Source: Heliocidaris tuberculata (Eukaryota > Echinodermata > Echinoidea > Camarodonta > Echinometridae). From it: a stretch of DNA of 64,000 nt. The translations under genes were made by a program, and so were the position numbers. A model generated the notes under the pieces. The model saw only the letters and a list, made by a program, of their open reading frames with translations. It was not told the origin of the DNA and ran no database searches. This document shows positions 47,279 through 59,951 of this stretch, piece by piece. The stretch covers positions 1,745,408-1,809,407 of the forward strand of contig CM046850.1 in NCBI GenBank assembly GCA_025618425.1, written 5' to 3'. The first letter of the stretch is position 1. Every line of letters starts with the position of its first letter.

Positions 47279-47420
47279 GTCCGAATTATTGCCCGGTACT
47301 AACGTCACTTGGAAAGACATTAATCTATATTTTGCCACTCTCCACCCTGGTGTATTAAATGGGCATCTGATATACTTAAATGCTACCAATTTGGGCAGCT
47401 GGGATATATATAGAGCGCTT
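47279..47420 (+). mobile_element. SINE fragment
   Basis: A worn box B-like GTCCGAATTATTGCC is followed by TTTTGCCACTCTCCACCCTG and GGTGTATTAAATGGG, shared with the family B SINE at 43325. The right part differs (TGGGCAGCTGGGATATATAT...). Confidence 0.5.
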
Positions 47421-48007
47421 TTAGCAGTTGAAATGGTGAAAACGCTATTACGAACACTACAAATGGCAGTTCATATGATTATTGTCAATGTTATTAACAT
47501 TGTTATTACATGGCTGTAATGGTTCAATGGTTAAAGGGACTATTTCGACATGTCTGATACTTTCCAAGGGTCAGTGTGACCTGCTGGTACTTGCAAATAT
47601 TTCCTTCTTTCTTCTCTACCATGTCTACCTTCTAGGTGAAACAAGTGGGTAGTATATGGGTAGAGTGTGAATAATGAATGAGCATGAATTGCATGCCTTG
47701 TTAATTTGATTTACGAACATTCTAATCTAGTTAAACAGAAACGTTATACACCAAGCGGGAAAGCCAACCTATACAAGCCCTATATCAATGTATATTCCTC
47801 GGTGTATCACAGTATATGATAAGAAGGCAATAGGGGTGGCACTAAGTTGGTTATATATCGCCAAATCTAGCCCATTCCCCTTTTGTGTAATGCACATAAG
47901 TCACTGCCGTAAAAATATTACTTATCATATATTCTTTATTTGTGGAAACACCTCAGAGGAAAGCACCCAAGGCAGCCCAAGAACGTATACTTTGAACTTG
48001 TTGCTTT
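47421..48007. other. No gene; weak tRNA-like head
   Basis: At 47510-47560, GTAATGGTTCAATGGTTAAAG resembles a box A, but I cannot find a good box B. The 95-residue frame at 47788 has no known domain and runs into the TTAA element. Confidence 0.35.
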
Positions 48008-48403
48008 TTAACCCTTTCGAAACAATTGACCACATTTTGTGCTTTACTTTAATAACTTTTGATTCAGAACCCTAAAAATATACCATATGCATGAGTATAA
48101 ACAATCTCTACACACACTGTGTCCATTTTTGTTGCATGACCATATTGCGTTCGATGCCAGGAATTTTTAAAAAGGAGAATAAGCTTTAAAATCCTTAAAT
48201 TTGCAACACGTTGAGAGGTTCAAAATAATTTTTTGTTGAAATCAAAATTGGTAATTTTTCTAACTTTTCGACGAAGTTCCAACCATGTAGGTTGTTTTCA
48301 AAGACATTACATTTCATTTAAACCATGTATCATTATATTGCCAATTTGAAGAACAAAATGTGATCAATGTAGCCCATAAATAATTCCTGCCTGAAAGGGT
48401 TAA
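48008..48403 (-). mobile_element. TTAA-bounded MITE-like element, copy 2
   Basis: Starts TTAACCCTTTCGAAAC and ends CTGAAAGGGTTAA. It is the reverse complement, with divergence, of 24462-24877 over the full length, including AATAACTTTTGATTCAGA and GGAGAATAAGCTTTAAAATCC. No transposase is encoded. Confidence 0.88.
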
Positions 48404-49432
48404 GACACAAAATTGCTTCACAGCATGATTATCATGACAGAACATTGTTTGCGTAAGGAGAATTTCGTAATAATATTTTACCTATAATATACTATGAAAA
48501 ACTTATTTCATAATGGAAATTAATGAAAAAAAATAGTCCTTTGTTCTAAAACTTCCAGTAATTTACCTCTCAGATTTTTCTCCTTCCGTTTGTCATATTT
48601 CTACTCAAACCAACTCTCTATGAAAGGGTGGGTTCCTTTTAAGTTAAGCTGGTATTAAGAAGTTGGTAAGCTGAGAAGAGGGTGAAATGCTGCTGTTATG
48701 CATCCATGAACTCCTAGTGGTAAACACCAACGTGGTATAATGAAAAGGTTATAATTCCCAAAAATGGGGGCAAATGCGCCACGGTCCATATTCATGCATA
48801 GTGACCAGTGGTCCAACGATTTCTCTATGGATCAAATCCTGTCCATGATTGGCTGTAATTAGGGTCTTGAATTCCAACCACATGGCAAACAGAATGACTT
48901 AAAAATAGAACTCCTCAACCGCATAGTGCACTGACATCTTTATTTCAGTATAGACATTTTTCAGGAATTGAGTGACCTTTTATAATGTCGTTTTAGAATA
49001 CATTTTAACGCTCGAATACATTTTAACGCTCGGAATGAAGTACATACAGAAAGAAATTTTGCTACAATATTAGATTCGTGCACAAGAGATTTTAAAATAT
49101 AGTACAAAACAGTGTTTAAATGTTGGTAAAGTCTAAAATGCTAAAGTATGTGATTTCCTTATTCTTCGTTTGTTTAAAGAGTTGTACTTATCTTCATATA
49201 TATTTATGTATACCTTATATTATAAGGGACATCTTAACATGTATTTGGCGTTCAGCAATCTTTGCTGTGCAATGTTTGATGAATGCAATACGCTGATTTT
49301 AATACCTTCATTGTCAGAAAAACGGAGAGAGAGAGAATTAGAAGGGGGAGGGGGTGAGAGATGGATTGCATAGATAAAGAAAGACAGAGAAAACAGAAAA
49401 GAGGAGAGTGTGCGTTGGCGAATGTGTGTGTA

Positions 49433-49468
<36 letters not shown>

Positions 49469-51305
49469 GCAGGGGGACGCAGAAAGAATCACGAAATATC
49501 ATCTACATTTTGCAATAGGCCTATATTTTTGTATATAATTTAAATGGAAATTCTGCAGTGTTTTATAATTTCACTTTAGTTCTTCTTTTTCTTCTTCTTA
49601 TCCTCTCCCCCCCCCCCCCCCGTCTCTCTCTATAACTCTCTCCCTTCTCTCTTTCCTCCCCCACCCTCTCTCTTTATCCCGGCCCAACTACAGGGTACGA
49701 TACGACAAACTCATCTCAAAGCAAATTACTCAATTTCCCATCCGAATGTCGAATAGGGTTTTCTTGCATACCGCCTGTGATTTGTTAAAGATCTGAAGAC
49801 TAAATGTCATCATGGTAATGAAAAACATACAGAAATACAAATCCCAACGTGCTCTCTGGAGGTATAAATGGTTATGCTGAGGCGGAAAACATTTCAGAAT
49901 CCAATCTTTTTTTGGAATAAAACACACCCTCTTCCGGCATTTCTTCATAATAAATTGGATTACACTGATCTGTTACATCTCTGTGACATGCGCATCCTAA
50001 AAATCAAGCCTACATTTCTTTCTTTCTAACTTTAATTCTGTCGAAATATATTCGTCAAAACATATATTGCGAGCAATGTAAAGCACGAATGCCTGGTTCC
50101 TTCGCTCTTTACAGATAAATCACTTTACCTAAAGGAATATATAAGATCTTTATAATTTCTTTCTGCATTTCATGACAAAATAAGTTTTATTAGAATCTTG
50201 GGAAGTCGTCATCAGAAAGATTTATGATCAGACGAATCTCCAGGACGACTGATGCTAAAAACACGAATAAAGCATAAAATTAATAAGCCTTTCTCGCAAA
50301 GATGATCATAATAAAGGGCGGTCTTGTTTGAGACTAATCAAAAGAAGAAATTATAAGTCTTACAGTCAGAGCAAATTGATACAATCTGATACATGCACAT
50401 TTTTCTTCAATGCATCAAACGAGTTCGTATTAATATAAGCTTTTCTGGGAGCCTTTCAACCACTGTCATAAATCCAGCCTTTTATGCCTCTATTTGGCGA
50501 CGGGATTCAATTATTTTCCATTAAGATAGTCGTTGAGTGAGGCAGAGTGTTGTAGACTCGATTTACGGGACAATTTACAACTGGCCTAACACGATTCAAG
50601 TATTTAGTTTTGCGGTGCTTTCACCACTGTTATAATGTCAAGTCGCTCTTACAATGATAGATTTTTAGCTATGTTTGGTTTGTCTGGTAAGAGCCAAACG
50701 ATCATATAAAGGGTAAAGAGATGCACTGGGCCTTTAGAGCGCAAGGAAGAATTCAAATTCACTAAGCAACAGCCTCTTATGTCAACTTTGGACAACAGCC
50801 AGACATTTGTAGAATTAGATTTAGAACTTTCACTGAACCGACGGAAATAGAATCAAGATATAACTCTCCGCTGTATTATGTAGGGCTAAATTTGTCATTA
50901 GCTTTACTGTACTCTTGTTCTGGAGGTTTGTTGTATAAATAAAGGCAAAACTCAAGAAAAACACTAAGTACTTAGGATGTTTAGTAAAGTAAAGGTAAGT
51001 ATTGTCACAAGTTATCAAACTTAACAACAACGGAAGCCGAAATCCAAAATTCTAGAATGTCAAATCTCGTTATAAAAAATGTTCGGAGAAATATTTTCAA
51101 ATGGAAATCAGGTAAAGGCAATACGAGTTACGAAACATTGCTATACATCTACACAATCAAACAAAACAATTAAAAAAAAAAGAAAAAAGTTCCAAGTAAC
51201 AGGAAATATTGTTTCTTTTTCCGAGGGGGGGGGGGGGGTCAATATCTCAATCCCCATTCTGTAAGCGATGAATTTATGTATTGCAGCTGATAATGACTCT
51301 GACTT
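48404..51305. other. No gene; simple repeats
   Basis: A tandem pair of an 18-bp unit (GAATACATTTTAACGCTC) lies at about 48995-49032. GA and GT/GA tracts lie at about 49325-49350 and 49425-49470, a C/CT tract at about 49603-49675, and a G run at 51224-51239. No gene was recognised. Confidence 0.45.
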
Positions 51306-51530
51306 CTGATCTATTTTATCCAGTTTGTTTTATGTTAATTTCCTATAATATGACCTTGATCCTGTATTGTACGATTGACATCTTAATGCCTTATTTGCAA
51401 TGCGATGAGTTTATTTCTAACAATGACAGTGTTCTGGTCTATCATTTCTAATTTATGTTATGTTCATTTCCCATTTTTATGACATTGATCCTGCAACATA
51501 AGATTGTCAGCGATGAAAGTTAATTTCGAA
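51306..51530 (+). repeat. Two-copy direct repeat, period about 128 bp
   Basis: CTGATCTATTTTATCCAGTT...CCTTGATCCTGTATTGTACG at 51306 recurs as CTGGTCTATCATTTCTAATT...CATTGATCCTGCAACATAAG at about 51434. It is a diverged tandem duplication, non-coding. Confidence 0.7.
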
Positions 51531-53794
51531 CTTAAATTGCATTTGTCTAATTATTCTATCTGTTTACCAAGCGAAATCACGCAATTGGAAAACGTTTACA
51601 TAGTCAAACGTAAATTAAGTCTGTGTCAATATATGATAGTCTAATTTCTAAAATGTGAGCTTTTCAAGGGCATATTGGCCCGCGTAGCCCCCCAAACCCC
51701 TTCCCCCACCATCACCACAACTATAAACCTGTTTTGAAGACAAAGTGTAAATAGACATATGCGAAAATGTAATATTCATAACTAAAACGAATATGTAAGT
51801 GGGCATGTGGAAGCTCAAGTTTCACAATTACAATAAATTAAAGTAAAGTGAAGTCAGTTGCACTAAATATCATATGCGTCATAAAGTGCGTCAAAAAGAA
51901 TATAGTTATGTCAACAAAGATGTTAAATCGTGTCATGTCCACATCAAATTAATTTCTAGACGGTTTACTCTGTCCACGTTAAAAAAAATGCTTGGACTCA
52001 TTTGGTGGACAGTCAAGAAACTCCATTCCGAACGAAGCGATTAAATTAGATAACAAGTGAAAAAGTGGAGCAATTTCCTCTTAGGAATAGCCGCAATTGC
52101 CTTGCGAGCTTCCAGCCCATCGGTTAACATCAGTTTGTGAATTAAATTCAGAGAGTATTCAAATATTGTGCTGTCCCCGATGTTACAGCTCACAATCATG
52201 GTTGTATGTATACTATAAATACAGATGTAAACGTGCTTTAACCTCCTTTCCTTGTAAGTAAATAATAGGTATCAATAAGAAATTTCCTGAATTTGCAGGA
52301 AGTGCAGAACATTACTCGTTGGCCCATTCAACATACTACATGACAGACTAAAATAAGTGACTGATGCGTACATTTCCGAATATTTCTACCTGTCTGCAGC
52401 ATGTACAAGGCGTTAGAGAAAACATATGATATTGCATGACTTTTCATAATTTAAAGTGGCAACAAACTGTTAGGATTTGGACAGTGCCCTCTCACGATCA
52501 TTCCCAAACTAAGATTATATTTAGAGATTAGTTGCATTTTATTTTCAATTTTAACTAACAGCTGACTTTAAACATAAGCACATTTCATATTTGAAACTAT
52601 TTCTTTCTACTTGCAAATGTAGAAAGCTGCCTGCCAGTACATTTTATGCTTCTACAAGGGGGAATAGTGCATGACGGAAAAAATGATACGCACAGACATT
52701 TCCCCAATCCTGTTATTCAGGAGGTTCAATTTAAGGCAATTATACTATTCGTTCCAAAGAGAAAAGCGCCATGCATGAAATTAAATGCAATCCAGTGGTA
52801 TGTTTTTAGGTATACACCGTAGGTTACACAACAAAGAAGAAGAGAAAAGTTACATAGTATGAAGAAATGTCTTAACTTTAACAGTCAATAATTGTGATTT
52901 TCTTTGAATATTAAACCACCGATATAAAATGTCTATACTTATGAAATATAGGCAAGTTTTAATGAGTAATAGCTTCATCTTTACGGAAAACAGTGATTTA
53001 CAAAAAATGGTAAATTGTGTTTGCGATAAAACCTTGAAGCCGCCACTATACAAAATGACGAGGAAAATGAGCTCTGTTTTCTGACAAGTTGGACATTCTG
53101 ACTGGATTACATTTCATGCCCGTTGGTTGAATTAGACCTTATGAATTTCCTGTAAAGAACATATCATTCATATGCAATTTACAATTATGAACATATCCTT
53201 CCATCATACAAGACATCAATCTTATTGGTACGCTTCTGTATTTTGACCAAAGAGAATTATATTTGACAATCGCGTTTGAAAAATACTCGTTCATTCAACT
53301 TTGTCTTTGAAATTTATATTGTCGCTTTTGCCTGAGCTCAATTTCCCCATGTGTGCTTGCATTTCATGACGTCTAGATAAAGTATTACTCTAATGTGGAA
53401 AATCACTGAAACAACAGAAAAAAACCAACAACAAACAAACAAGCAAATAAACAAACAAGCATACCAACAACCAGCAGAATGGAAAAAAAGACACGATATT
53501 CGTTGGTATGTCATACATGTTTAGCATTTAAGTTGGAATGCATTTCCGTCTTGTACGTGACATGCGCGATCGAAATATGAACATAAAATCTGAATGATGA
53601 AGAATATGTATAACAGAGGGGCAGAGGGAGGGAGAGAATTGGGAGAGAACGAGAGCTACAGAGAGAGAGAGAGAGAAAGAAAGAGAAAACCAAATAAGAT
53701 AAGATAAAATGAAATGAAATAATTAAAATGAAGTAAAATACAAAATAAAATAAAATGAAATATAATTGGAAAATGGCGTTGAAGAGAGACATAC
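51531..53794. other. No gene seen
   Basis: AT-rich. GA repeats (about 53640-53685) and AAAT/GAAAT-rich DNA (53690-53765) lie at the right edge. Confidence 0.45.
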
Positions 53795-54255
53795 CAGTGT
53801 TGGGTCCAAGACCAGAGGGTCCGAGATCAAGATCAAGATGAAGATCAGACAGTTCGAGATCCAGATCAAGATCAAGATCCGCAGGTCAGGATCAAGATTA
53901 GAACATCTGAGATCAAGATCAGATATGTCCGAGATCAAGAACTAGCTCGAGATTACTGATGCCGATCTCGAGACTGGTCTCGAGGTCAAGATCGATCTCG
54001 AGGTACCCAACACTGAGTCGTGTTTTCGCCAATTGGTGAACGATTTTAAAAGCTTTTTCGTTTGATAATTTACGTTATAACAATGTTGATCTCGAGCGAT
54101 CTCGAGCGAAAATTCCAAGAACAGAAGCTCCGAGATCAAGATCAAGATCAAGATCAAGACCAACACCTTCGAGATCAAGAACAAGATCGAGGTTACTGAT
54201 GCCGATCTCGAGACTGGTCTCGAGATCAAGATCGATCTCGAGGTACCCAACACTG
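53795..54255. mobile_element. hAT-like non-autonomous element with 8-bp target duplication
   Basis: It begins CAGTGTTGGGT and ends ACCCAACACTG, an 11-bp terminal inverted repeat of hAT style. The flanks are AGACATAC (53787-53794) and AGACATAT (54256-54263), a 7-of-8 match that fits the 8-bp duplication made by hAT transposases. The interior is made of GAGATCAAGATC-type short tandem repeats and CTCGAG palindromes. The right-hand end is present twice, exactly 240 bp apart (ending at 54015 and 54255), so the element carries an internal duplication. The Asp/Leu/Ile-rich frames over it are repeat artefacts. Confidence 0.85.
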
Positions 54256-54261
54256 AGACAT

Positions 54262-54433
54262 ATTAAAGCTTTTCGTCTTGTACTCATCAGAGTATATACC
54301 GCAAGAATGAACAGGAAGCTGAAATCGAATTAAATAACCGGAAACAATATAACCGGTTATATTGTTCGATTTCTGCTTTCTGTTCATTCTTGCGGTATAC
54401 TCTGATGAGGGCAAGGCGAAAAGCTTTAGTATT
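54262..54433. mobile_element. Palindromic hairpin element
   Basis: TTAAAGCTTTTCGTCTTGTA and GAGTATATACCGCAAGAATG on the left are mirrored by CATTCTTGCGGTATACTC and GGCGAAAAGCTTTAGTA on the right. Arms are about 70 bp with few mismatches. The loop contains its own AACCGG/CCGGTT symmetry. It lies immediately beside the hAT-like element, next to its target duplication. Confidence 0.85.
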
Positions 54434-54435
54434 TC

Positions 54436-55774
54436 TCTCTTCAATGTCATTTTCCGATTCTGTAGTACCAAACATCTTTTCAGTTAAAATATAATTATGC
54501 ATTTAACAAGTATAATTATGTATTGCGTATGAGATCTGTACCATGGCTGTAAAAATGATAATTGATAATTGATGATATGATGCAGAATCCAGTACATCAA
54601 ATCAAATCAAATCAAAATTAAATTGAATTGAATAGAAAAAAAAAATGAAATAAAATAAGGTAAAATAAAATAGAACCATTCAACCCATGTTATCAACAGC
54701 CATTCACTGGGAGCTACTTAAATTTCAAAACATCGCAACAGAAAAAATGACCAATAAAATTGTATAACTAGCGGGTATTTTCAATCGATTAACTCGAACC
54801 AAGTTCTCATTTGAAAACCCAGAAAGCTAGTGCATGTTTGCCAGGAAATCGATATGACGAAGTACTTTGAAATCAAGCAAAAGTATCAGAGATCAACCCT
54901 TGTGAATGATTTTTTAAAGATCTAGTTGGAGAAGCAATGACGTCGTGTTTTCAATGGCATGAATGGTTCTGGGGACTTTTCGACGGTACTTGCGGACATA
55001 GATAAATCGTTATTGTCCGTAGCACGAAAACAAACTCAGAGCACGGTAGACGAGATGGAGTTAGCACCTGTTCATGTTTTCCACCTTTTGATTCATTTAA
55101 GCCGTCATTCGCTGCGGCTCATACACATCTTACTTAAAATATTCTTTTGTAGAATCAACAGCTTCCTAATATAGGAGCAATCCAAATGGAACAGTGTGTC
55201 AAAACTTGTATGAAAGTGTTCGACAGACTACCGACTTAGATTAAATATCTCAGAGAAGGAAATAATTATACCAGCCTACTATGCACAGTCACAGACAAGC
55301 AATCAATTAGAACCCCTTTTTTTATAATTTATCAAGGGAATTTTAAAATTACCTTTTTATGTTTTACGTGTAGCAATTCATAATCTTGAATACCACCTAA
55401 TAATGTACGAATTCAAAATGCTATATTGCTATACCCAGGGTGATCATTTCAAAAGTGCGATTAGTTTCGCAGGCCATGTTCTCGGATGCGGTAATGGACA
55501 AAAAGGCTACCGTTCAGACTCGTAAAAAGGGAAATATTGATTGAAATTTACGTCGCTTCAAGATTAAGAATCTTTGATTCACTCAGAAGTAACAAGATTG
55601 AGATTTATGCTATACTGTAAAGAGGAGGAGGAGGAGGAGGAGAGAGAGAGAGAGAGAAAGAAAGAAATGGGTAGGCAGAAGAAACAAAGAGACATTAGTG
55701 AAAGTGAAGGAGATACAGAGAAAAGAGGAAGAGAGAAGGAGAAAGATTGAGATGGTTAAAGATTTGAAAAACTG
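54436..55774. other. No gene; small repeats
   Basis: ATCAA/AATAA-rich repeats at about 54595-54675 and GGA/GA repeats at about 55620-55660. The open frame at 54959-55174 has no domain that I recognise. Confidence 0.45.
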
Positions 55775-56191
55775 AAGGCCACCGCACACCTTACGATCGG
55801 CCTGCGAACCGATTTCAGAAGAAAATGTAATATCATTTGACAAATTATTTAAAAACGCAAAATATTTTTGATTGAGGGTCTGAATAGTCATTCAGATAGT
55901 AAAATCGATAATACGGCCTTTGCCCAGTTTTCTAGTCCCTGGAATGGCCTAATCGGCTCCGAATCGTAGTGACGTCACAAAAATCGTACGACTGTCTACC
56001 ATTTGAAACTAATTTTGCCTTATTCCCTGAAGAAAGCTGACAGCTCACCAAAACCCTATGTTTAGTATTCATATTACTTTTCAGAACCTGAATAGGGTAG
56101 ATTTCATTTGTTAAAATACCAATATCTAATGCCATAGCGATTTATTTCACAAATCGGATAGCAGACCGATCGTAAGGTGTGCGGTGGCCTT
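55775..56191. mobile_element. Terminal-inverted-repeat DNA element
   Basis: A perfect 26-bp inverted repeat, AAGGCCACCGCACACCTTAC plus GATCGG, bounds the element. The arms continue with differences into ...CCGATTT on both sides. The ~330-bp interior is non-coding and includes a GTGACGTCAC palindrome near 55968. The family is unknown to me, and I could not define a target duplication. Confidence 0.88.
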
Positions 56192-56299
56192 TAGACTTGA
56201 AGATGGAATGATTGGAATTAAGAAAGTCGGATTAAATGTAATTACTATATTATACATATGTCTCTTTAAAAACACAATCTACTTTTTAAGGAAAACAAT

Positions 56300-56507
56300 A
56301 CTTGTAAAATTTGGTTGATTTGTATATCTTCATCATTTTTGTAATGATCATTATTAAGTCCCTTTTTTTCTTTGTTATTGATATTTTGCATGTTCACAAG
56401 CTTCTTTTATATTTGCTGTATTTTACTGTAAATATGACAATTTTAGTCTTTGGACTTTTGTCATATACTTTTTCTAATAAAACCGAAATTGAATTGAATT
56501 GAATTGA
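56300..56507 (+). mobile_element. LINE 3' end with (TTGAA)n tail
   Basis: A T-rich sequence ends in TTTTTCTAATAAAACCGAAA followed by four ATTGA/TTGAA units. A short 3' UTR ending in an oligomeric microsatellite is typical of CR1/L2-type LINEs or of SINEs that share their tail. No coding part remains. Confidence 0.55.
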
Positions 56508-57370
56508 ACTAACAGTTATAGAAGAACCATTTTTGCAAGGGCCCTTTTCTCGGAAAAAAAAATCATTCCGGTGATCTCGTAAAAACGAGTGAGCATGATA
56601 TACGCGAAGTAATAAAGGGAAATAGAAAAGAGCATGGACACACTATAAAGAGGGTAGAGGGATTGTGTGGACGAGAGTCAGAAAAAAGGAGAGGATGGAA
56701 AGGAGAGGGGAAAAACAGGAATAAATACAGCAATAAATAATAGGGAAGAAGTGGAAAGGAAAATGTTTTGAGAGGAAAATTCAGAAACATCTGGAAGATA
56801 GATAAATAAAGAAGTTGCCTTGATACCATAACCTGATAAAAGATACATTCACTTCATACATGTCATGTGCCTATTGCAAACATTGAGTCTTTGCTGATGT
56901 GACCACACTGACACGCTTATCAATTGATGAGAAGTAAATGTACGCAAAATTGTATTAAAATGAGAAACCTAGATAACTGCCATGGCAGTTGTCTTGCACT
57001 CTTGCACGCAATGGTATCTGCACGCTGAGAGATACGATAATCATGTACAAATCTACTGCAATGATTGTCATTATGTGTCTACATGCTGTCAGGCTGATTG
57101 GCATTTGTAGCCAGTGGTGATCATCGATGTTTTCAATGTAAATTTATGGCCGGTAAAGGGATTGATAACCGCTCCACATTCGTGATTGTTTTCTTGTTTC
57201 ACTCCATCCGGTGAGTTCAGGCATACATGAGTTCTCAATGCTGTTATTTGGTATGTATTCCAATTGTCTTCTGTCATAGATCAATATTTCTAAAAGTTTC
57301 ATGCCACTCAATCAAGTCAATCAAACATTGTTGTTAGTAATGTAAGACCGAACGAATAAATATAAATAGA

Positions 57371-57412
<42 letters not shown>

Positions 57413-58104
57413 GAGAGAGCTGTTTGACATGAATACCAGTCTGTGATATCACTTCTGATTTTCTTCTTTCTTGGTAACATGCTTGAATGCAGCTCATCCA
57501 TTTTTTATTTTTTTTTTCATATCAAAGGCCCCTTCATGAACTCCTGAAAACCACTGAAAACATATTTTAATGAAATTAATAATTCACATTTATTTCCTTC
57601 TAAAAACGGCACAATGTGTTTCACAATAAAACAACACTGGAAACACTGTAAAGTCGGAAGCGAATACCTGAAAGTGGCTTAGTGTCTGGAACACGACCGA
57701 CCAATTAAAGCAGGCTCTGTAAGAACTCCATTACGAACCATTTTGCACAGTGAAGAATAGAATGATATTATTTCTTAGAGGAAAATATTTTACGTTTGAC
57801 TCAACACCACCTAGACCGAATTTCGCATGATATAATTAAATTGAAATATCTGTCAATAGCGATATAGGAATGTTCTTACAGATGAGTTGATGAAAATTGC
57901 TGTCTACGGTTGATGTGAAGTTATTAACGGAAATGCAATGATGGAACGTCAATTCTCATGATAATGAGTACCTGGCATTTTTTCCCCTCTTTTAATGTGA
58001 AGTTAGATGGAGAATTTGATGTTTCGTCTCATAATTTGATATAATTTTTTGTGTGATAGGTTGCCATGCGTGGATATGAAATTTAGTTTCCTTTTCATTT
58101 TTTC

Positions 58105-58145
<41 letters not shown>

Positions 58146-59899
58146 AATGGTTTCACCCACATTCTCGCGAAGTATAATTCCAGTGTTGTCGAAAGCAATA
58201 TCGGTAGTAGTTAGTTAGACTGAATTTTAATCATTTTAATCAAACCCCTTCCACACACTATTATTATGTCATAACCGAACATTCCGAATATATTATTGTA
58301 GACACCTTCTTCATCCACGCAACTACTTGACCATTACTCAACATCATATTTAATCATGCATTAACACACACACACACAAAAGTGCTTATCCCTACCCCAA
58401 CGTGATATCATAGGAAATCAATTAAGAAGAGGTTGGCTTCGTACTAGGTCAAGGGACCTGCATCAAAGGGTGGTCTGATTAAAGATCATTAATTCCTTCA
58501 AGAAGAAAATAAGATATTATAGATGGGTAATTAACATAAACGGGAAAGACGCGTGAGTCGCTTCCGTGTAAAATGAATTGAACGTCATAAAGAGAGGTTA
58601 GATCGGAAGTGAGATTATGAGTCTAAGAGACAGGGAACGCGGCATTAACGACATAAGACGAGGGCATATCAAGGGATAAATCCCCTCTTAAATTTAGGAG
58701 AAGCCGAAATTGGAAGGATCATGTAGTATTTAAAAAAAAAAATATATATATATGAAATCATCAGTTTAAAAATGTACATGTTTTGTTTTGTTTTGTTTTG
58801 TTTTTTTTTTGTTTTTTACAGACGATTTGAGTAATCAATCAATTATGTTCAGGTTTCATATTAAGAATCATGTTCATCTGACATAAATACAAGTAGGATA
58901 TTAATTGCAAAAGGATGATAATGCGAAAATGGAGAAGTTGGCATTATGAGCAAATTTCAAACGGTATTTTCATATCATAAGGAGTTGTCACTTCGTAATA
59001 GATTGTTACAATTAAATAATTATATCATTCTAAATTCAGAAATGAATTTCTCAAAATCATGACGATCTGGACTTGATATTATTTTGATAACACATTGCAT
59101 TGTGTTGTCTTATTTCTGCAAATATGTTGTTGATAACAACGCGTAAGAGTCGTTGGTGAACCAAATGTCATGATCATGAATAAATTCATGTCAAGATTCC
59201 TCCGACGACATAAAATAATTCATTATACCATTGCCCAAACACCTAGACCTCTGGTGGGATATAATATTCTGGTCAGTTCGCCACATTAAAATGCTTTTAC
59301 TATCCTCGGGCCAAAAGCGTTTTTCGAAATTGATCCTTCGCAACTCGTTACGAATCGTGTGATACGAGATATGTTCATATCTTTTGTAGATCTTACTTGC
59401 GGCGGAAACCACAACATGCAATATCATTAATATTATATGCATCATCGAATGATCAGATCCAAGGGATTCAAAACACCAACTAAATTCCCTACAGTAGATT
59501 ATAAAAACCATCGCTTACATGGCCTTCCTTAAAGTAGTGTCAGAAAATTGATGAATTTGCGGTTGACCAAGGGGTGAGCATTTTACTTTAACGATTCTTG
59601 GAACATTTTACTTGCCACATCTGGAGGGTGATTATTGGACACCGAATTGCCAAAAAAATCTACAAACCAATTGCCTGTCCGGGTTTACTGTCAAGAAATT
59701 GGCTTTCTCTTGATGTGATGTGTTATGCAATATTGATAGCGATATGCGTATTGGTGCCCTTATCCCTTACACTAATATACCATGTCAACGGATACTTTGA
59801 AACAGGTGCATTCCCATACAATCGCATGGCTATTTTTATCCCCATTTATACGCAGGAATGGTCACTTGTGTGAAATAAATAAATAATTATCATTTAGAC

Positions 59900-59951
<52 letters not shown>

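Noticed and set aside
53723..54287. Asp/Leu/Ile-rich minus-strand frames
   Set aside because: They come from GATCAAGATC-type tandem repeats inside the hAT-like element.
59191..59873. Divergent pair of frames (106 and 91 residues)
   Set aside because: No recognisable domain, no splice or promoter context, and base composition like the surrounding desert.
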